Under the pieces are notes generated by a model. It ran no database searches, was not told the origin of the DNA, and was given only the letters and a program-made list of their open reading frames with translations. Positions 61,301-64,000 of a DNA stretch of 64,000 nucleotides are shown in pieces (position 1 is the first letter of the stretch; every line of letters starts with the position of its first letter). A program made the position numbers and the translations under genes. Source of the stretch: Ifrita kowaldi (Eukaryota; Chordata; Aves; Passeriformes; Cinclosomatidae); NCBI GenBank assembly GCA_013398055.1, contig VZRS01007379.1, positions 102,340-166,339 on the forward strand, given 5' to 3'.

Positions 61301-64000
61301 GTGGAGGAGATTAACACCTTATGGACTTATTACTTGGATTGCAAAGCCCCCAGACCATTTTATTCTCTCAATTTTTTAACTTGGGCACAGTTCAGCCTGC
61401 TCCACTGCGCAGGAGAACACACACACATCCCTCAGGACTGCAGCTGCAGTGGAGCTGAGCATCAGTGCAGGCAGATCCAAAATACCAGCTTTGAGACCTG
61501 CTGCTACCAGGTAGAGCTCTGGGAGTGAAACAACAGAGACTGTAGAGAAGCCTCTTTTTGCTGTTCCTGATGAAATGAAGCCCACTGAGACTGTCCCTGT
61601 GCTCTGCTGCTCAAATACAATTATTACTCCACCCTCAGCAGTGCTTTTGTGCCCGTCTCAGCCCAGGGGTTGCTTTCTCTGTTGTATCTGATCTTGCATT
61701 GCCACACAATCCACAGGTCAGTAGACCATATAGAGCAGAGCAGAACTACAAAAAAATCACTGCATTCCCCAGCTCGGAGCAAAGGGAAAGTCTGGAGGGA
61801 AGAGATGCTCCAACTTGTTTTCTAAATAGATTCTTTTCACACTTTCCAATTGCTCACTCCAAGCTTCATAAATACCTGCAGGGTCAAAACACTGTCCTCA
61901 GGAGTTGGAGCAGTGACCTGGATAAGTGACAGTCAATACAAAGTCCTTTCTTTGGAAGGAATTGCCTCCAGTACAATCTTTTGCTCATTCAGTCTTCTGT
62001 CTTCTTCAAGCAAAATCTGCCAGAACTGACTATTTGCAACTTATTTTTTATTCTTCCTTCTCTTCTTTATTTTATTTTGTGTGTTGTCCCAGTCTCCCCT
62101 TTCAAAGGTGTTACCCTGGGGAAATTCATGTCCCTTGTACTTTTTACTCTGTGCACATAATAGAACATTATCTGCATAATTTACCTTACACCACATGTTG
62201 TCTTCCTTCTGGCTAAGTGTTGATCTAAAATAAATATATATCCTCACCATGTACACTGTGAAAAAATGTACAGCCAAAAAGCCTGTCCTATGTGAGAACT
62301 TCATAATACCCAAAACCTGAACCACCAAGAATGTGTGAGTTCTATCCTTCAGGTCACATGTAACCACAAAGCTGATCCTTCTCCTCCTGCCTCTCTCTGC
62401 ATTTTTCAGTGTCCCATTCCTTGTGTAGATCTAATGAAATCCGCACATTCAATCCAAGGTGAATCCAGATAAAATCTGGAATTTAAACAGAGCCCACAGA
62501 TCAGGGGATTTCAATGAGACAAGTCAAAAATACCCCTCCTCCTTTAACACCTTTTACCACAGCTCTTCGTGGCAGGGCACGAAACAGCAGCAGATCTGTG
62601 GAACTGGGAAGGGCAGAAACATTTTTCATGGACTAACTATCATGAGTAAAACACCCAGACCACATGGCAGAGATGTCACTTCCATACTTCCTTTCCAGGA
62701 GCACAGCTGCCAGCCAGCACAGCTCTCACTGTGCAGGGCAGCTGACACAGCACTTGACCATGTTTTGAAGTTAAATGTGCTGGGGCTGTTGTAGTCCAGT
62801 CAACACAATCTCCAGCCAACTTCTCTTACCCTCTCTTGAGCATGAGGACAGCACGGTGCTTTGCTGATGCTGCTGGGATTTCTAGGTGTTTGTAGCTACA
62901 AGCAAGAAAATTTGACAAAAAACATAACAAAATATTGAAGCCTGAGGTCTTGTAGCAAGTTTGAATCACAAACTTGACTGTATATCAGGGTGAAAACATG
63001 TCCTGGATACCAGGGCAATATTTATTTCTACATTAACACAATTAAAAGTGAATGTGATGTTTCTATGTTTCTTCCCATTTTCCCTTCTGATGATTTGCCC
63101 CAGTTTTGATCTTTAGCACAACACTCTTATGGTCCCTGTTTTGTGTCATCCTCATCAGATCACCAACAGGATCAGAGCCTAAGGCTGGAAGGTACTGGGC
63201 CGACCCCATGTGAGGACTGAGTCATAAACTTGCAGTAATAGGCATATTCAAGTTCAAGGTGTGGAATTTCCTCCAAAGGCCCCACACTTCTGCTTTCTAC
63301 AGATATTTTTGGATGAGCTGAATTGTCCTTGGAGACTCTAGATATCTCCAAATGCCATTTCTAGGATCAGTTCAAGTCCCTAAGGTCAGGTGTTTGGTAC
63401 CACTTCAAATATTCAAGGGTCTCCCACTGAACTTCTGGGTCTCCAAAAGCCCAGTGTGGACATGCCAGATAATTTTGGGAATCCACAGTAGCATTAAAAG
63501 TATAGGCAGCTGGATCTCTCCCTAAATGAAATTCTCTCTAAGTTCACACCTGACTTTGTGATGGCCACCGAGTGACTCTCAGGCCATGGGGCTTTATTTA
63601 GGAGGTCACACCCACCAGCAGATTTGTGCCAAAGGAAAAGACAGTGACTACATGCAGGGCCAAAAGCGCTCCAGATGTTTTGCTGTCCCATCCCTGTTTA
63701 TGTATTCCATGGTGTCTCCTTTCTGATTTCCTCAGACCTATTTCTGTTTCACAGGGGAAGAACCTGAGCAAGGCAATGTGAGGTTTGCCTCACTAAAGAA
63801 CTCACTGTTAACTCCCTGATGCACTGTCACAAGACTAATGGCCTATTTTAAAGAGCATCCCTGTCAGGAGGTGCTTTTTTGAAAGGATTCCCACAGTGTA
63901 ATTAGGCAGCCCTCGTATCTAAAAATTACAATATGGGAGGAGACATCTCGATCTCAACACACTGAATTTGGATTTTATTGAAGACCTTTGGAGCTGGAAA

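Larger units (their letters stand above)
47506..64000. other. Non-coding stretch to the end of the window
   Basis: No recognisable gene; in particular I see no GRIA1 or GLRA1 exon. It contains purine tracts, a small tandem duplication, the dyad cluster near 49.4 kb and a speculative minus-strand exon at 56165-56380. Hydrophobic minus-strand frames at 54.2, 56.1 and 57.7 kb partly reflect T-rich composition. Confidence 0.5.

Noticed and set aside
1..64000. CRISPR arrays, bacterial operons, tRNA or rRNA genes, complete viral or transposon systems
   Set aside because: None seen: the sequence has vertebrate character, and no spaced short repeats, tRNA cloverleaf or complete retroelement could be recognised.

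Overview
The window looks like vertebrate, and specifically avian, nuclear DNA: long AT-rich non-coding stretches, CR1-type LINE fragments with the CR1 3' end known from birds, many simple repeats, and one spliced gene with GT-AG introns. I cannot name the species. Three isolated N bases (9991, 11330, 47479) show that this is an assembled scaffold.

The only gene I can support is a neuromedin U receptor on the + strand, best matched to NMUR2. It has four coding exons: 27780-28499, 33322-33406, 34781-34906 and 35883-36142. Spliced, they give 1191 nt and a 396-residue class A GPCR. It carries the expected residues: N and D in TM1 and TM2, ERY after TM3, CWAP in TM6, NPIIY in TM7 and the paired extracellular cysteines. 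All three introns have GT-AG ends with compatible phases, and the protein is close to the human length (415). A CCAAT-box region lies about 250 bp upstream of the start, and a polyadenylation signal lies about 580 bp after the stop.

Layout: 1-27.2 kb is non-coding and holds a 297-bp direct duplication around an N, two CR1 fragments (19.2-19.6 and 20.5-20.8 kb) and a 153-nt pure pyrimidine tract. NMUR2 occupies about 27.5-36.75 kb, with a CR1 fragment in intron 2 and an (AAT)n repeat in intron 1. From 36.75 kb to the end I find no recognisable gene. That half holds simple repeats, strand-asymmetric purine tracts, a homeodomain/HNF1-like dyad cluster near 49.4 kb and one speculative minus-strand exon near 56.2 kb.

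In mammals NMUR2 lies in a gene-poor interval near GRIA1 and GLRA1. I recognise no exon of either gene here, so most of the window is probably intergenic and possibly regulatory. I did not find a novel multi-gene system. The most checkable points are possible truncated receptor isoforms ending in introns 3 and 1, a C-terminal PDZ-type motif, the CpG-rich first exon, and the assembly duplication.
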